Positions 34,442 through 42,438 of a stretch of 64,000 bases of DNA are shown here, piece after piece; the stretch's first letter is position 1, and every line of letters begins with the position of its first letter. Source of the DNA: Streptomyces griseofuscus (GTDB lineage: Bacteria; Actinomycetota; Actinomycetes; Streptomycetales; Streptomycetaceae). The translations under genes and the position numbers were made by a program. The notes under the pieces were generated by a model. That model saw only the letters and a list, made by a program, of their open reading frames with translations, made no database searches and had not been told where the DNA came from. Where the stretch lies: the NCBI RefSeq assembly GCF_014673495.1, contig NZ_CP051006.1, forward strand, positions 4,030,001 through 4,094,000, in the 5' to 3' direction.

Positions 34442-34584
34442 GACGGGACCTCTCTGCGGCGCTCGGGTTCTGCGGCTTCGGGGCTGTGCCGCGTGTCACC
34501 GGCTCCACCGGACGCGGCGCGGGACCGCTTCGCCGGACGGGGACGGCAGGCCAGGCTATGCCGTCCCCCGGACTCGGGCGACGG

Positions 34585-35454
34585 TCAGTCGCGGGTGCCG
34601 TAGTCGTAGAACCCGCGGCCGTTCTTCACGCCCAGGTGTCCGGCGTCGACGTAACGCTGGAGCAGCTCGCGGGGGCCGGTGGGGAGGCTGGGGTTCTCGG
34701 CGGCGTAGTGGTTCTCGATGTCCAGGACGACGTCCAGGCCGACCTGGTCCATCATGCGGAACGGGCCGCCCTTGAGGCCGGTGTTGATCATCCACATCCG
34801 GTCGACGTCCTCCGGGGTGGACACGCCGTCGGCGACCACGGCGAGGGCCTCGCGCTTGATGGCCGCCCAGATGCGGTTGAAGATGAAGCCGGTGCTCTGG
34901 CGGTGCGCCTCGAAGGGGAAGACGCCGTAGCGGGGCAGCACCTCCAGCAGCAGGTCCAGGACGGCCCGGTCGGTGTGGCCGCTGGACATCAGGTCGATCG
35001 CCGCCTGCGCGGGCGGCATGTAGAAGTGCATGTTGACCACGCGCTCGGGGCGGGTGACGTGGTCGATGAACTGACTGGCCGGGTACGACGAGGAGTTGCT
35101 GGCCAGGATGGCGTCCGCGTCGGCGAGCCGGTCGAGGTCGGCGAAGACCTGCTTCTTGAGCTCCAGGCGCTCCGGGACGGCCTCGACGACCAGCCACGCG
35201 CCGGCGAGGGCCTCGGCCAGGTCGGTGGTGGCCACCACGGAACCGGGCGTACCGCCGCCGACGCGCGAGGCGACCTCTGCCACATGCTCCTCGACGTAGC
35301 CGCACGCCTGCTTCCCGGCCTCGGCGGACGGGTCGTAGACGCGCACCTGGCCGCCGCGGGTCGCGAACATCAGGGCGATACGGCGACCGAGCGTACCCGC
35401 GCCGAGGACGGCGACCGGGCGGGCATCGATGTCGGCGGGGAGGGTGAAGGTCAT
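34585..35454 (-). CDS. 3-hydroxyacyl-CoA (3-hydroxybutyryl-CoA-type) dehydrogenase
   Basis: 289 aa from the ATG at 35454 with AAGGAAG eight bases upstream. Rossmann motif AVLGAGTLGRRIALM, dimer/substrate segment ILASNSSSYPASQF, catalytic His in MHFYMPP and helical C-terminal domain ending FYDYGTRD. Oxidises 3-hydroxyacyl-CoA with NAD+. Phe-Tyr after the catalytic His, where Phe-Phe-Asn-Pro is usual, suggests a different acyl group. Divergent from an acetoacetate decarboxylase gene. Confidence 0.86.
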   Translation of the reverse strand: MTFTLPADIDARPVAVLGAGTLGRRIALMFATRGGQVRVYDPSAEAGKQACGYVEEHVAEVASRVGGGTPGSVVATTDLAEALAGAWLVVEAVPERLELKKQVFADLDRLADADAILASNSSSYPASQFIDHVTRPERVVNMHFYMPPAQAAIDLMSSGHTDRAVLDLLLEVLPRYGVFPFEAHRQSTGFIFNRIWAAIKREALAVVADGVSTPEDVDRMWMINTGLKGGPFRMMDQVGLDVVLDIENHYAAENPSLPTGPRELLQRYVDAGHLGVKNGRGFYDYGTRD

Positions 35455-35525
35455 GTCTGCACTTCCTTGGCGCTGGGGGGTGTGACCGACGTCCGGTTGC
35501 GACGGCGAGCCATCGGATTCACTAT

Positions 35526-35545
35526 GTATCCGATACACCGTGTAT
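35526..35545. promoter_or_regulatory. Overlapping double palindrome, candidate TetR operator
   Basis: GTATCCGATAC (35526-35536) and ATACACCGTGTAT (35533-35545) are both perfect palindromes and share four bases, in the divergent promoter of the dehydrogenase and decarboxylase genes. The size and AT-rich ends fit TetR-family operators. Confidence 0.6.
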
Positions 35546-35598
35546 GCAAATGGATCGCGGTCCGCCGGTCCGCTTGCCGCTCGACGAGAAGAGGCACC

Positions 35599-36321
35599 AT
35601 GCGCGCCGAAGAGGTCCGCCGCCACATCAGCACCCCCCTGACCACCCCCGTCTACCCGGCACGGGCCACCCGGTTCACCGACCGCGAGTACCTCAACGTC
35701 GTCTACCGCACCGACCCCGAGGCCCTGCGCGCCGTCGTCCCCGAACCGCTGGAGATCGACGAACCGCTGGTCCGCTTCGAGATCATGAAGATGGGCGACG
35801 TCGAGGGTTACGGCCCCTACCTGGAGTGCGGCCAGGTCATCCCCGTACGCCACGGCGCAGAGCACGGCGAGTACCTGCACGCCATGCACCTGGACAACTT
35901 CGCCGCCACCGCGGGCGGCCGTGAGCTCAGCGCCTACCCGAAGACCATCGGCACCCCGGCGCTCTTCCCCGACAACGGGGCCCTGGTCGGCACCCTCGAC
36001 TACGGCACCCAGCGCGTCGCCACCGCGACCATGGCCTACAAGTGGGAGCCCCTCGACCTGGACGAGGCCCGCGCACAGATCACCGTCCCCACCTACGGCG
36101 TGAAGATCATCCCCGGCCGCGTCTGCGAACTCGCCCGCACCCAGATCACCGACATCACCGTCAAGGGCGCCTGGACCGGTCCCGCCCGCCTCACACTGGT
36201 CCCCCACGTCATGGCACCGCTCGCCGACCTGCCCGTGCGCGAGGTCGTCTCGGCCAGCCACATCATCACCGACCTCACCCTCGCCCCCTCCGTAGCCGTC
36301 CACGACTACCTCGCCCGCTGA
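35599..36321 (+). CDS. adc: Acetoacetate decarboxylase
   Basis: 240 aa. Schiff-base Lys in ELSAYPKTIGTP, the family signature, with YGPYLECGQVIP and DNFAATAGGREL. Catalyses acetoacetate to acetone plus CO2, or acts on related 3-keto acids. GAAGAGG precedes the ATG. Divergent from the dehydrogenase gene, so the two could form a short route from 3-hydroxyacyl compounds via 3-keto acids to ketones, but no thioesterase or CoA-transferase is adjacent; the linked esterase could fill in. Confidence 0.88.
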   Translation: MRAEEVRRHISTPLTTPVYPARATRFTDREYLNVVYRTDPEALRAVVPEPLEIDEPLVRFEIMKMGDVEGYGPYLECGQVIPVRHGAEHGEYLHAMHLDNFAATAGGRELSAYPKTIGTPALFPDNGALVGTLDYGTQRVATATMAYKWEPLDLDEARAQITVPTYGVKIIPGRVCELARTQITDITVKGAWTGPARLTLVPHVMAPLADLPVREVVSASHIITDLTLAPSVAVHDYLAR

Positions 36322-36357
36322 GACGGCGCCCGCGCCCCGTCGCCTGACACGAGGGGG

Positions 36358-37046
36358 GGCCGGCTGCTCGCCGCCGAGACGGCGGCCCTCGACCGGGCCC
36401 GCCGCGTCGGTAAAGGACTGGAAGGCGACCTGCGCCTCGGCTACGTCAGCCTGCTGAGCCTGCGCTATCTGCCCCGGCTGCTGGGCGCGGCGGCCATGGA
36501 GCTCCCCGGCCTGCGCGTCCGGCTTCACCAGGACTCCTCGGCCGGGGTGGCCGACATGGTCCTCACGGGCTCGCTCGACCTGGGCTTCGTCCGTGACCTC
36601 AGTGCCGTCCCCGCGGAACTGGTCACCAGCGTGTTCGCCCGCGAACGCGTCATGGCCGCCCTGCCGACGGGCCACCCCCTGGCCGGCGCCGAGGCCCTGG
36701 ACCTGGCCGAACTGCGCGACGAACAGTTCGTCCTGCCGACCCAGAGCGCTCTGCCGGCACTGCGCGGGCAGATCCACCACGTCTGCGAGGCGGCCGGGTT
36801 CACCCCCGCCGTCCGGGCGTCCGCCGACGACCTCACCGGCCTGCTCAGCTACGTCGCCTCGGGCCTGTGCGTCAGCCTGCTGACCGAGGCACTGCTCGAC
36901 CTGCCGGTACCGGGCATCACCTACGTCCGCTGTGCGGAGCGCCGGGGCGCCTGGAGAGCACCGTCACGGCCGTCCACCGACCGGACCCGGACCCGGCCGT
37001 ACGACGAGTGCTGGACCTGGCCACCGAGTTGTACGGCGGTGGATGA
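36358..37046 (+). pseudogene. LysR-type regulator remnant (no DNA-binding domain, frameshift)
   Basis: From RLLAAETAALDRARR onward the frame encodes the linker and substrate-binding domain of a LysR regulator (GDLRLGYVSLLSLRYLP, ALPTGHPLAG, RASADDLTGLLSYVASGLCVSLL). The N-terminal winged helix (about 80 residues) is missing; the sequence before it is unrelated. Near 36945 the frame shifts, and the expected C-terminal tail (LESTVTAVHRPDPDPAVRR) continues in another frame to a TGA at 37046. Both defects make it non-functional. It would once have faced or followed the decarboxylase gene. Confidence 0.75.
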
Positions 37047-37339
37047 CCGGGCCCGCCCCGCAGGGGCGCCCCTCATCGCGGAACACCGACGATCACCGCC
37101 AGCCCGGGAGCCGCCTGGCCCCCCGGGCCCCTTCGGGACCACCCGACACCACCCCGCCCCGACAGCCGGGCTCGGTGTCGGCACTCCTGAGAAGCGCCGG
37201 CGGCACACTGCGCCTCCAAAGCGCGGAGGTGGCCGGATGCCGTTCCTCCCCTTGCCCCCGACTGTCACCAGCGAACGTCCTCGTGCCAAAGTCGCCGAAC
37301 AGACCGGACAAGCGAACAGGCGAATGCGAGGAGCAGCAC
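37047..37339. other. Spacer before the conflict operon
   Basis: About 293 bases. No gene is seen. It should hold the EACC1 operon promoter; GAGGAG at 37329 is the ribosome site for the first gene. Confidence 0.45.
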
Positions 37340-37756
37340 ATGCGCGACGGGGGACCGCAGTGGACACTCACCGTGCCCACAGGCGGCGACACACTCCGGC
37401 AGGAGCGCCTCACCCGGGATCTGCACAACACCCTGGAAAGGGCAGACGGTCTCGTCGTCGGCTTTCATGATGCCGACGGGCCCGCCGAACCGGGCCGTAA
37501 GGGCGCGGGCGTGGGCGAGGTGGCTCTCTGGGCCGCTACGACCGCCACTGTCGTTCGCCCGGCGTCCCAGGTCCTGATCACTCTGATCAAGGAGTGGTGC
37601 GCCAAGGAACGACACCGCAAGGTCGTGGTCACCATCGCGGGCGACTCCATCGAGATCACCGGGCGCCCCGACGCCGCGCAGGAACGCATGGTCCGCGAAT
37701 TCCAGGACCGGATCTCCGGCAACGACGGAACCGAACCGGATGACAGCGCACCGTGA
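37340..37756 (+). CDS. Effector-associated constant component EACC1
   Basis: 138 aa. ATG with GAGGAG upstream. The pattern TLTVPTGGDTLRQERL..DL, a central helix with hydrophobic run VGEVALWAATTATVV, and KVVVTIAGDSIEITG followed by an acidic end matches EACC1, a small conserved protein found in actinobacterial conflict operons beside caspase and other effectors. It is thought to regulate or tether the effector; its biochemical role is not known. It overlaps the caspase gene by 4 nt (GTGA), so the two are made together. Confidence 0.75.
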   Translation: MRDGGPQWTLTVPTGGDTLRQERLTRDLHNTLERADGLVVGFHDADGPAEPGRKGAGVGEVALWAATTATVVRPASQVLITLIKEWCAKERHRKVVVTIAGDSIEITGRPDAAQERMVREFQDRISGNDGTEPDDSAP

Positions 37757-39936
37757 CCCGCCTCCATAAGCGCCGAGCCCTTCTGATCGGCAACGAGCAC
37801 TACGACGACAGCCGCTTCTCGCCACTCGCCTCCGCCCGGGCGGACGTATGGGGACTCGCGCAGGTCCTGAAGCACCGCAGCATCGGCAACTTCGTCTCCG
37901 TCCAGCCGGAACGCGATCTCACCGCGGACGACATGCGGGCAGTCATCGGCGAGTTCCTTCAGGAACGCGACGAGGACGAACTCGCGCTCGTGTACGTCTC
38001 CGGGCATGGTGTACGCACGGTGCGGGACGGCGGCGAGTTCCACTTCGTCGCCAAGGACACCGACTACGACAGGGTGGCCACGACCGGTGTCAGCGCCGGG
38101 TTCCTCAATGATGCGCTGGAAGAGTGCGTCGCACCACAGAAGATCGTGATGATCGACTGCTGCCGCAGCGGCGGGTTCGCCATGGGGCTGCGCACGTCGG
38201 ACCGACGGTCTGACAGCTCCGTGGCGAAAACCGGCGAGCAGCCCCCGCTGACCAGCAGGGGTGTGTACGTCCTGTCGTCCTCACGAGCCGGGGAAGACTC
38301 CTTCGCCGACGCGGGCGACGGCCATGACGTGAAGCCGTCGGCATTCACCGGTGAGGTCATCGAGGCGCTGCGCACGGGAAAGGTCAGCAAGGACGGCGGC
38401 AAGGAAGTACAGGTCAGCGACCTGTTCCACTATGTGAACCGGCGTATGCGTGCCCAGGACGGTGGCCGTCAGGTGCCGGTGCACTCCGCGCTCGGCGTCG
38501 ACGACCGAATCGTCATCGCGGACAGCCCGTTCGGCCGGGCCCCCATCCTCGATCCCCTGATTCCGCGACCCCGCCCCGGCGCCGAGGAGCCACCACAGCC
38601 GCACGCCGCGAAGTCCGCTCGTACACAGCCCACTTGGTCCGGCCTGCTGGACTACTACCGCGAGTGCGTTCTGGCCGAAGGCGCTGAGACGCCTCTGATG
38701 GAGGTGGGCCACCAGAACACGTCGTACGTATGCCTGGACGGCGCGGAGAGGTTCATCTCCGGCGACGTGGACGACGACGGATGCACCGCGCTCCCCCAAG
38801 AAGCGGCCTCGCTGGTGGGCTCGGCGACCGAGGAGGACGCGGAGCTCTGGGCGGGTTACCCGGCCGTGGTCCTCACCGGGCCGCGCTCCGGACGCCCCTG
38901 GCGGCACCCGAAGTTCGCGCCGCTTCTGGTACGCCGTGTCGAGATCGTCCATGGCGAGGGCGAGGTGAGGCTGAAGCCGTACGGTCCGGTCCAGCCGCAT
39001 CCTCAGCTGGCTCTCGACTGGCTCGGTGAGGAGGAGGCCACCCAGCTCATCGACACGTTCCAGCCGTCTTGGCATCGAGGGCAACACGACCGTATGGCGT
39101 TGGAGGTGCGCAACCTCCTTACGCAGGAGTTCGAGCTGCCGTGCGTTCAAGAGCTTCGGCCCGACCAACTCGCCGACCGCATCGACGTCCACACACCCGG
39201 CCACGGCGCCCGCAACACCGCGGTCCTCTTCTCGGCGCGCCCCCAGACAGGCTTCACCAAGCGCCTGCTCAACGACTTCGCCGACATCGCCAAGCGGACC
39301 GATCAGATCGAAAAGACCGCCCTCGGGGCCCTCGCGCCCGAAGCCTCGCCGCGTGACCGAGCCCTCGGCCACACGGAACCCGAACCGGCGCGCCTCGTGA
39401 CGCCGTTGCCCTGCAACGAGGCGCAGGCCGCAGTGCTCCGGTCCGCCATGACCCGCCCACTCACGGTGGCCACCGGCCCGCCCGGCACCGGCAAGAGCCA
39501 GTTGGTCGCCAATCTCGTCGCCACCGCGATCTGTGCCGGTCAGACCGTACTGGTCGCGTCCACCAACAACGAGGCCGTGGACGAGGTCTGGCGCCGTTGC
39601 GACACACTGGTGCCCGGCAGCATCGTACGGACGGGTTCGGCGCGGAAGAACGCCAAGAGCAATGCGGAGCACGAGGCCGCCGCGCTGCACGCACTGCGCA
39701 CCGGCCCGGAGCCGTCGTCCACCGTGGCCACGGCATCCATGGCGGCCACCTTGGCCGCCGACCGTCTGGCAGAAGTACGGCGGGACCTGGCGCACATCGC
39801 GGAGACGGAGCTGCGGCTCCGCCGGGCCGGCGAAGCCCGCGACCACCACGCGGAACAGCTCGGGATCGCCGTCGCCGAACTCCAGGACCTGCTCGGTCGT
39901 CTGCCCCGGCCGAGGGAGCTGGAGGACAAGGCGTGA
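37753..39936 (+). CDS. Caspase-like peptidase fused to N-terminal half of SF1 helicase (ends at in-frame TGA)
   Basis: 727 aa from a GTG. Residues 1-260 are a C14 caspase-like domain (RALLIGNEHYDD) with catalytic His85 in YVSGHG and Cys136 in MIDCCRSGG; both catalytic residues are intact. Residues 290-560 are a helicase accessory region. From 560 a UPF1-like SF1 helicase begins: Q-motif-like CNEAQAAVLRSAM, Walker A GPPGTGKSQ (about 575) and motif Ia. The frame is then cut by TGA (39934-39936), but the same frame continues uninterrupted through the rest of the helicase. As terminated here the product has the peptidase but only half a helicase. See the next entry for the second half. Confidence 0.8.
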   Translation: MTRLHKRRALLIGNEHYDDSRFSPLASARADVWGLAQVLKHRSIGNFVSVQPERDLTADDMRAVIGEFLQERDEDELALVYVSGHGVRTVRDGGEFHFVAKDTDYDRVATTGVSAGFLNDALEECVAPQKIVMIDCCRSGGFAMGLRTSDRRSDSSVAKTGEQPPLTSRGVYVLSSSRAGEDSFADAGDGHDVKPSAFTGEVIEALRTGKVSKDGGKEVQVSDLFHYVNRRMRAQDGGRQVPVHSALGVDDRIVIADSPFGRAPILDPLIPRPRPGAEEPPQPHAAKSARTQPTWSGLLDYYRECVLAEGAETPLMEVGHQNTSYVCLDGAERFISGDVDDDGCTALPQEAASLVGSATEEDAELWAGYPAVVLTGPRSGRPWRHPKFAPLLVRRVEIVHGEGEVRLKPYGPVQPHPQLALDWLGEEEATQLIDTFQPSWHRGQHDRMALEVRNLLTQEFELPCVQELRPDQLADRIDVHTPGHGARNTAVLFSARPQTGFTKRLLNDFADIAKRTDQIEKTALGALAPEASPRDRALGHTEPEPARLVTPLPCNEAQAAVLRSAMTRPLTVATGPPGTGKSQLVANLVATAICAGQTVLVASTNNEAVDEVWRRCDTLVPGSIVRTGSARKNAKSNAEHEAAALHALRTGPEPSSTVATASMAATLAADRLAEVRRDLAHIAETELRLRRAGEARDHHAEQLGIAVAELQDLLGRLPRPRELEDKA

Positions 39937-41517
39937 CGCCTCTCCCGCGCGCGCTTCCTCGGGTCGTGGCGCCGGGCCCGGTTCCTGCGCGGGGTCGGTC
40001 TGGACGGATACGACGGCGATTCCGTCGCGGGCTGCCTCGCGCTCGCCGGCTTCGCCGCGGCCGAGACGGAATGGCGTGACGGACGAGAGCGCGCGGCCTC
40101 CGTGGACGACACATCGCTCGCGCGTGCACTGCGCGACGCCGAGAACACCGTTCAGGACGCTTCACTCGCTCTTCTCGCCACCAAGGTGCAAACCGCCGCT
40201 CTGGCTGGGCGCCGTCGCATCCTCGATCTACTGACCGCTCAGGACCACGATCGCAGCGACTGGCCGCAGATGCGGAAGGTTCTGGGCCGCTCGGACAGCT
40301 CGACGGATACGCCCGCGGTGGCCGGGTGGGCCGTCACCAGTCTCTCCGCCCGGCGTTTCCCTCTGGGGCCGGCCCTGTTCGATCTCGTCGTCATCGACGA
40401 GGCCAGCCAGTGCGCGATCCCGCATGTCCTGCCGCTGCTCTTCCGCGCACGGCGCGCCCTCGTCATCGGCGACCCCATGCAGCTCACGCACATCACGAAG
40501 ATCAGCCCGCACCGCGAGGCACTCATCCGCCGCGGAAACGGGCTGCGGTCCGAATGGCTTGAGAAACACCACCTTGCCTATCGGCGCCACTCCGCTTTCC
40601 ATGCCGCCGAACGCTCCGCAGGCGGCACGTTGCTTCTCGACGAGCATTTCCGCTGCCACCCGCACATCGCCGCGATCTCCAATGACCTCTTCTACGACGG
40701 CGGGCTGACCGTTCTCACCGACACCCGCGGCCGACCCGCTCTTCCGCGTCCCGCCGTCATCTGGACAGACGTGCCCGGACGCGCCACCCGCCCCTCGCTG
40801 GGTGGCTCCTGGGTCAATGAAGACGAGCTCCGAAAAGCGCACGACAGCGTCAACTACCTGCTGGAACAGCTGCCGCCCGAGGCCACCGTCGGCGTCGTCA
40901 CTCCCTTCGCGCCGCAAGCCGAAGCACTGCGGAGGCGGCTGCGACCGTACGACGAGGAGCGTCTGCGCATCGGTACGGTACACACCTTCCAGGGTGGCGA
41001 ACGCGATGTCATGGTGTTCACCCTCGTCGCCGGAGACGGCATGCACCCCGGTGCCGTCGAATGGGTCGGCGGACAGCTGAACCTTTGGAACGTCGCCGTC
41101 ACCCGCGCGCGAAGTCATCTCATCGTGGTGGGAGACAAGGAGCGCTGGCGGAAACGGGGAGGCGTAGGTGCCGCGCTGCTTGAGATCGCGGAGCGCGACG
41201 GCGTGCCTCCGCGTGACAGCAGCGAAGACGCGCTGCTCAAACGCCTGTACCAGGTCCTCTCCCGCGAGGCCGGTGCCACTGTCACGCTGGACGAGACCGT
41301 TCACGGGCATCCAGCAGACGCTCTGGTGCGAGGCGTCGGCAACACCGCCCCTAGAGCTGTACTGCTCGACAGAGGAGTCACAGAAGGCGCCGACGCGGCG
41401 CGCCACCTTCGGCTCATGCTGCACCGGCGGAACCTGCTGGGCGGAGGGGACGGCGAAGCCGAAGCCGCTCGATGGCCGGCCTGGAGGCTGTACGAGACGG
41501 ACGAGCATCGAGGGTGA
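39937..41517 (+). CDS. C-terminal half of the same SF1 helicase, beyond the in-frame TGA
   Basis: Open for 526 codons in the same frame as the caspase gene. Contains the remaining SF1 motifs: Walker B VVIDEASQC, III-like LVIGDPMQLTHI, DEHFRCHPHIAAISN, VGVVTPFAPQA, TVHTFQGGERDVM and NVAVTRARSHL. The last 110 residues (KRLYQVLSREAG...PADALV...AVLLDRG...WPAWRLYETD) resemble the PD-(D/E)XK endonuclease-like end of such helicases. An independent start is possible at a GTG at 40102, but there is no ribosome site there and it would begin inside the helicase. Either a nonsense-mutated gene, a read-through product, or a sequence error. Confidence 0.75.
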   Translation, partial: RLSRARFLGSWRRARFLRGVGLDGYDGDSVAGCLALAGFAAAETEWRDGRERAASVDDTSLARALRDAENTVQDASLALLATKVQTAALAGRRRILDLLTAQDHDRSDWPQMRKVLGRSDSSTDTPAVAGWAVTSLSARRFPLGPALFDLVVIDEASQCAIPHVLPLLFRARRALVIGDPMQLTHITKISPHREALIRRGNGLRSEWLEKHHLAYRRHSAFHAAERSAGGTLLLDEHFRCHPHIAAISNDLFYDGGLTVLTDTRGRPALPRPAVIWTDVPGRATRPSLGGSWVNEDELRKAHDSVNYLLEQLPPEATVGVVTPFAPQAEALRRRLRPYDEERLRIGTVHTFQGGERDVMVFTLVAGDGMHPGAVEWVGGQLNLWNVAVTRARSHLIVVGDKERWRKRGGVGAALLEIAERDGVPPRDSSEDALLKRLYQVLSREAGATVTLDETVHGHPADALVRGVGNTAPRAVLLDRGVTEGADAARHLRLMLHRRNLLGGGDGEAEAARWPAWRLYETDEHRG

Positions 41518-41715
41518 GCCCTCGCGCCTTGACCCGGCGGAAGGCCGCGTCCGTCGGCCGGTCGACGCGGGTTGGGACCCGGGACTCGCGCCTGCCATGG
41601 CCGCGCTCAGAGTCGCGCTCCATGAGAAGAACAGCCACGCGCCGAAGTCATCGTGAGGCCAAGGCACCAAGTCGTCCGGCAAGCAGGTGGCCGGCCGGCG
41701 CCCTCGACTGATCCC
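41518..41715. other. Spacer after the conflict operon
   Basis: About 200 bases between the convergent helicase and immunity-like genes. No clear terminator or gene. Confidence 0.4.
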
Positions 41716-42177
41716 TCAGCCGGCGTCTCCCCAAACAGCTTTCAGATCCTCACAACAGACGGTGATCGACGCATCGGTGAGCGCGATTTCATGCGTACAA
41801 CCACCGCCCTCGTACGGGAGAATTTCATCGAGGAGCACAGTGTCGACCAGCATCCACTCGACGGCATGCGCATAATCGATAGAGAAATGCTTCACCCCTG
41901 AATAGCTGATGCGCAGCCCGACATCATGCTTCCACTGGTTCGGGGCGAATTCCAGTACCAGGTTTCCGCTTTTATCGGTGGCCACCCGAACAGCAGACAG
42001 TTCCAAGTCCTTTACGCAGCGACTGTTGCCGTGACCCAAGGCATAATGTGCTGGATCGGACGCAAATTCTCTTGCCTCATCCGGCAACTGATCTCGAAAC
42101 TTGGGAAGTTCGGCCAAGTATGCGCTGGGGTCGACGTAGAACCCGCCATCATCCCAAACGGCCGTAACGTACTTCAT
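41716..42177 (-). CDS. Orphan immunity-like protein (hypothetical)
   Basis: 153 aa from the ATG at 42177, chosen because GGAAGG stands six bases upstream. Starts MKYVTAVWDDGGFYVDPS; an acidic, mixed alpha/beta protein with ALGHGNSRCVKDLEL and an unusual C-terminal ITVCCEDLKAVWG. Composition is visibly less GC-rich than neighbours, with many A/T third positions, suggesting transfer. The size, acidity and style resemble immunity proteins of contact or polymorphic toxins, but I cannot name the family. The same frame is open upstream as if once joined to another coding segment. Confidence 0.6.
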   Translation of the reverse strand: MKYVTAVWDDGGFYVDPSAYLAELPKFRDQLPDEAREFASDPAHYALGHGNSRCVKDLELSAVRVATDKSGNLVLEFAPNQWKHDVGLRISYSGVKHFSIDYAHAVEWMLVDTVLLDEILPYEGGGCTHEIALTDASITVCCEDLKAVWGDAG

Positions 42178-42360
42178 TTGCAACCTTCCGCAGCGAGAGT
42201 CGGTCCCCTTGGGTCCGATTCGGCCGATCTTTCGCAGTTCGTAGATCATCCAACCCTTGATGTCGGCGGTCTTGATGTCCAGAACCTGGCCGGGGACGCA
42301 GAGTTCACCACTTTCAGCCAAGTCGGCAACTAATTGGCCGGATACATCAAGGTCGTGGGC
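42178..42360 (-). pseudogene. Low-GC coding remnant upstream of the immunity-like gene
   Basis: In frame with the immunity-like gene and without a stop for about 60 codons (AESGELCVPGQVLDIK, GWMIYELRKIGRIG). The peptide looks like real protein and shares the low-GC composition, but has no start with a ribosome site. It may be the tail of a lost toxin or an N-terminal extension. Confidence 0.35.
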
Positions 42361-42379
42361 TTGCCTGTAAGCGGGAGTA

Positions 42380-42419
42380 GGGCGGGGCGCACGTACAGCT
42401 GAGGGGGTGCGCCCCGCCC
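42380..42419 (-). terminator. Terminator of the ctaD operon at the island edge
   Basis: Perfect 13-bp arms GGGCGGGGCGCAC (42380-42392) and 42407-42419 with a 14-base loop, 19 bases beyond the stop of the small membrane-protein gene. It marks the return from accessory to core DNA. Confidence 0.85.
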
Positions 42420-42438
42420 GGGTTTGGGGCGGGGGTGG

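Noticed and set aside
40102..41517. Independent helicase gene starting at the GTG at 40102
   Set aside because: It would start inside the helicase after Walker A, has no ribosome site, and is in frame with the caspase gene; better read as the second half of that gene.
42350..42360. Match of AGGTCGTGGG to part of tRNA-Pro, as a possible attachment-site repeat
   Set aside because: Only ten bases match and the similarity stops before the tRNA 3' end, so chance is likely.
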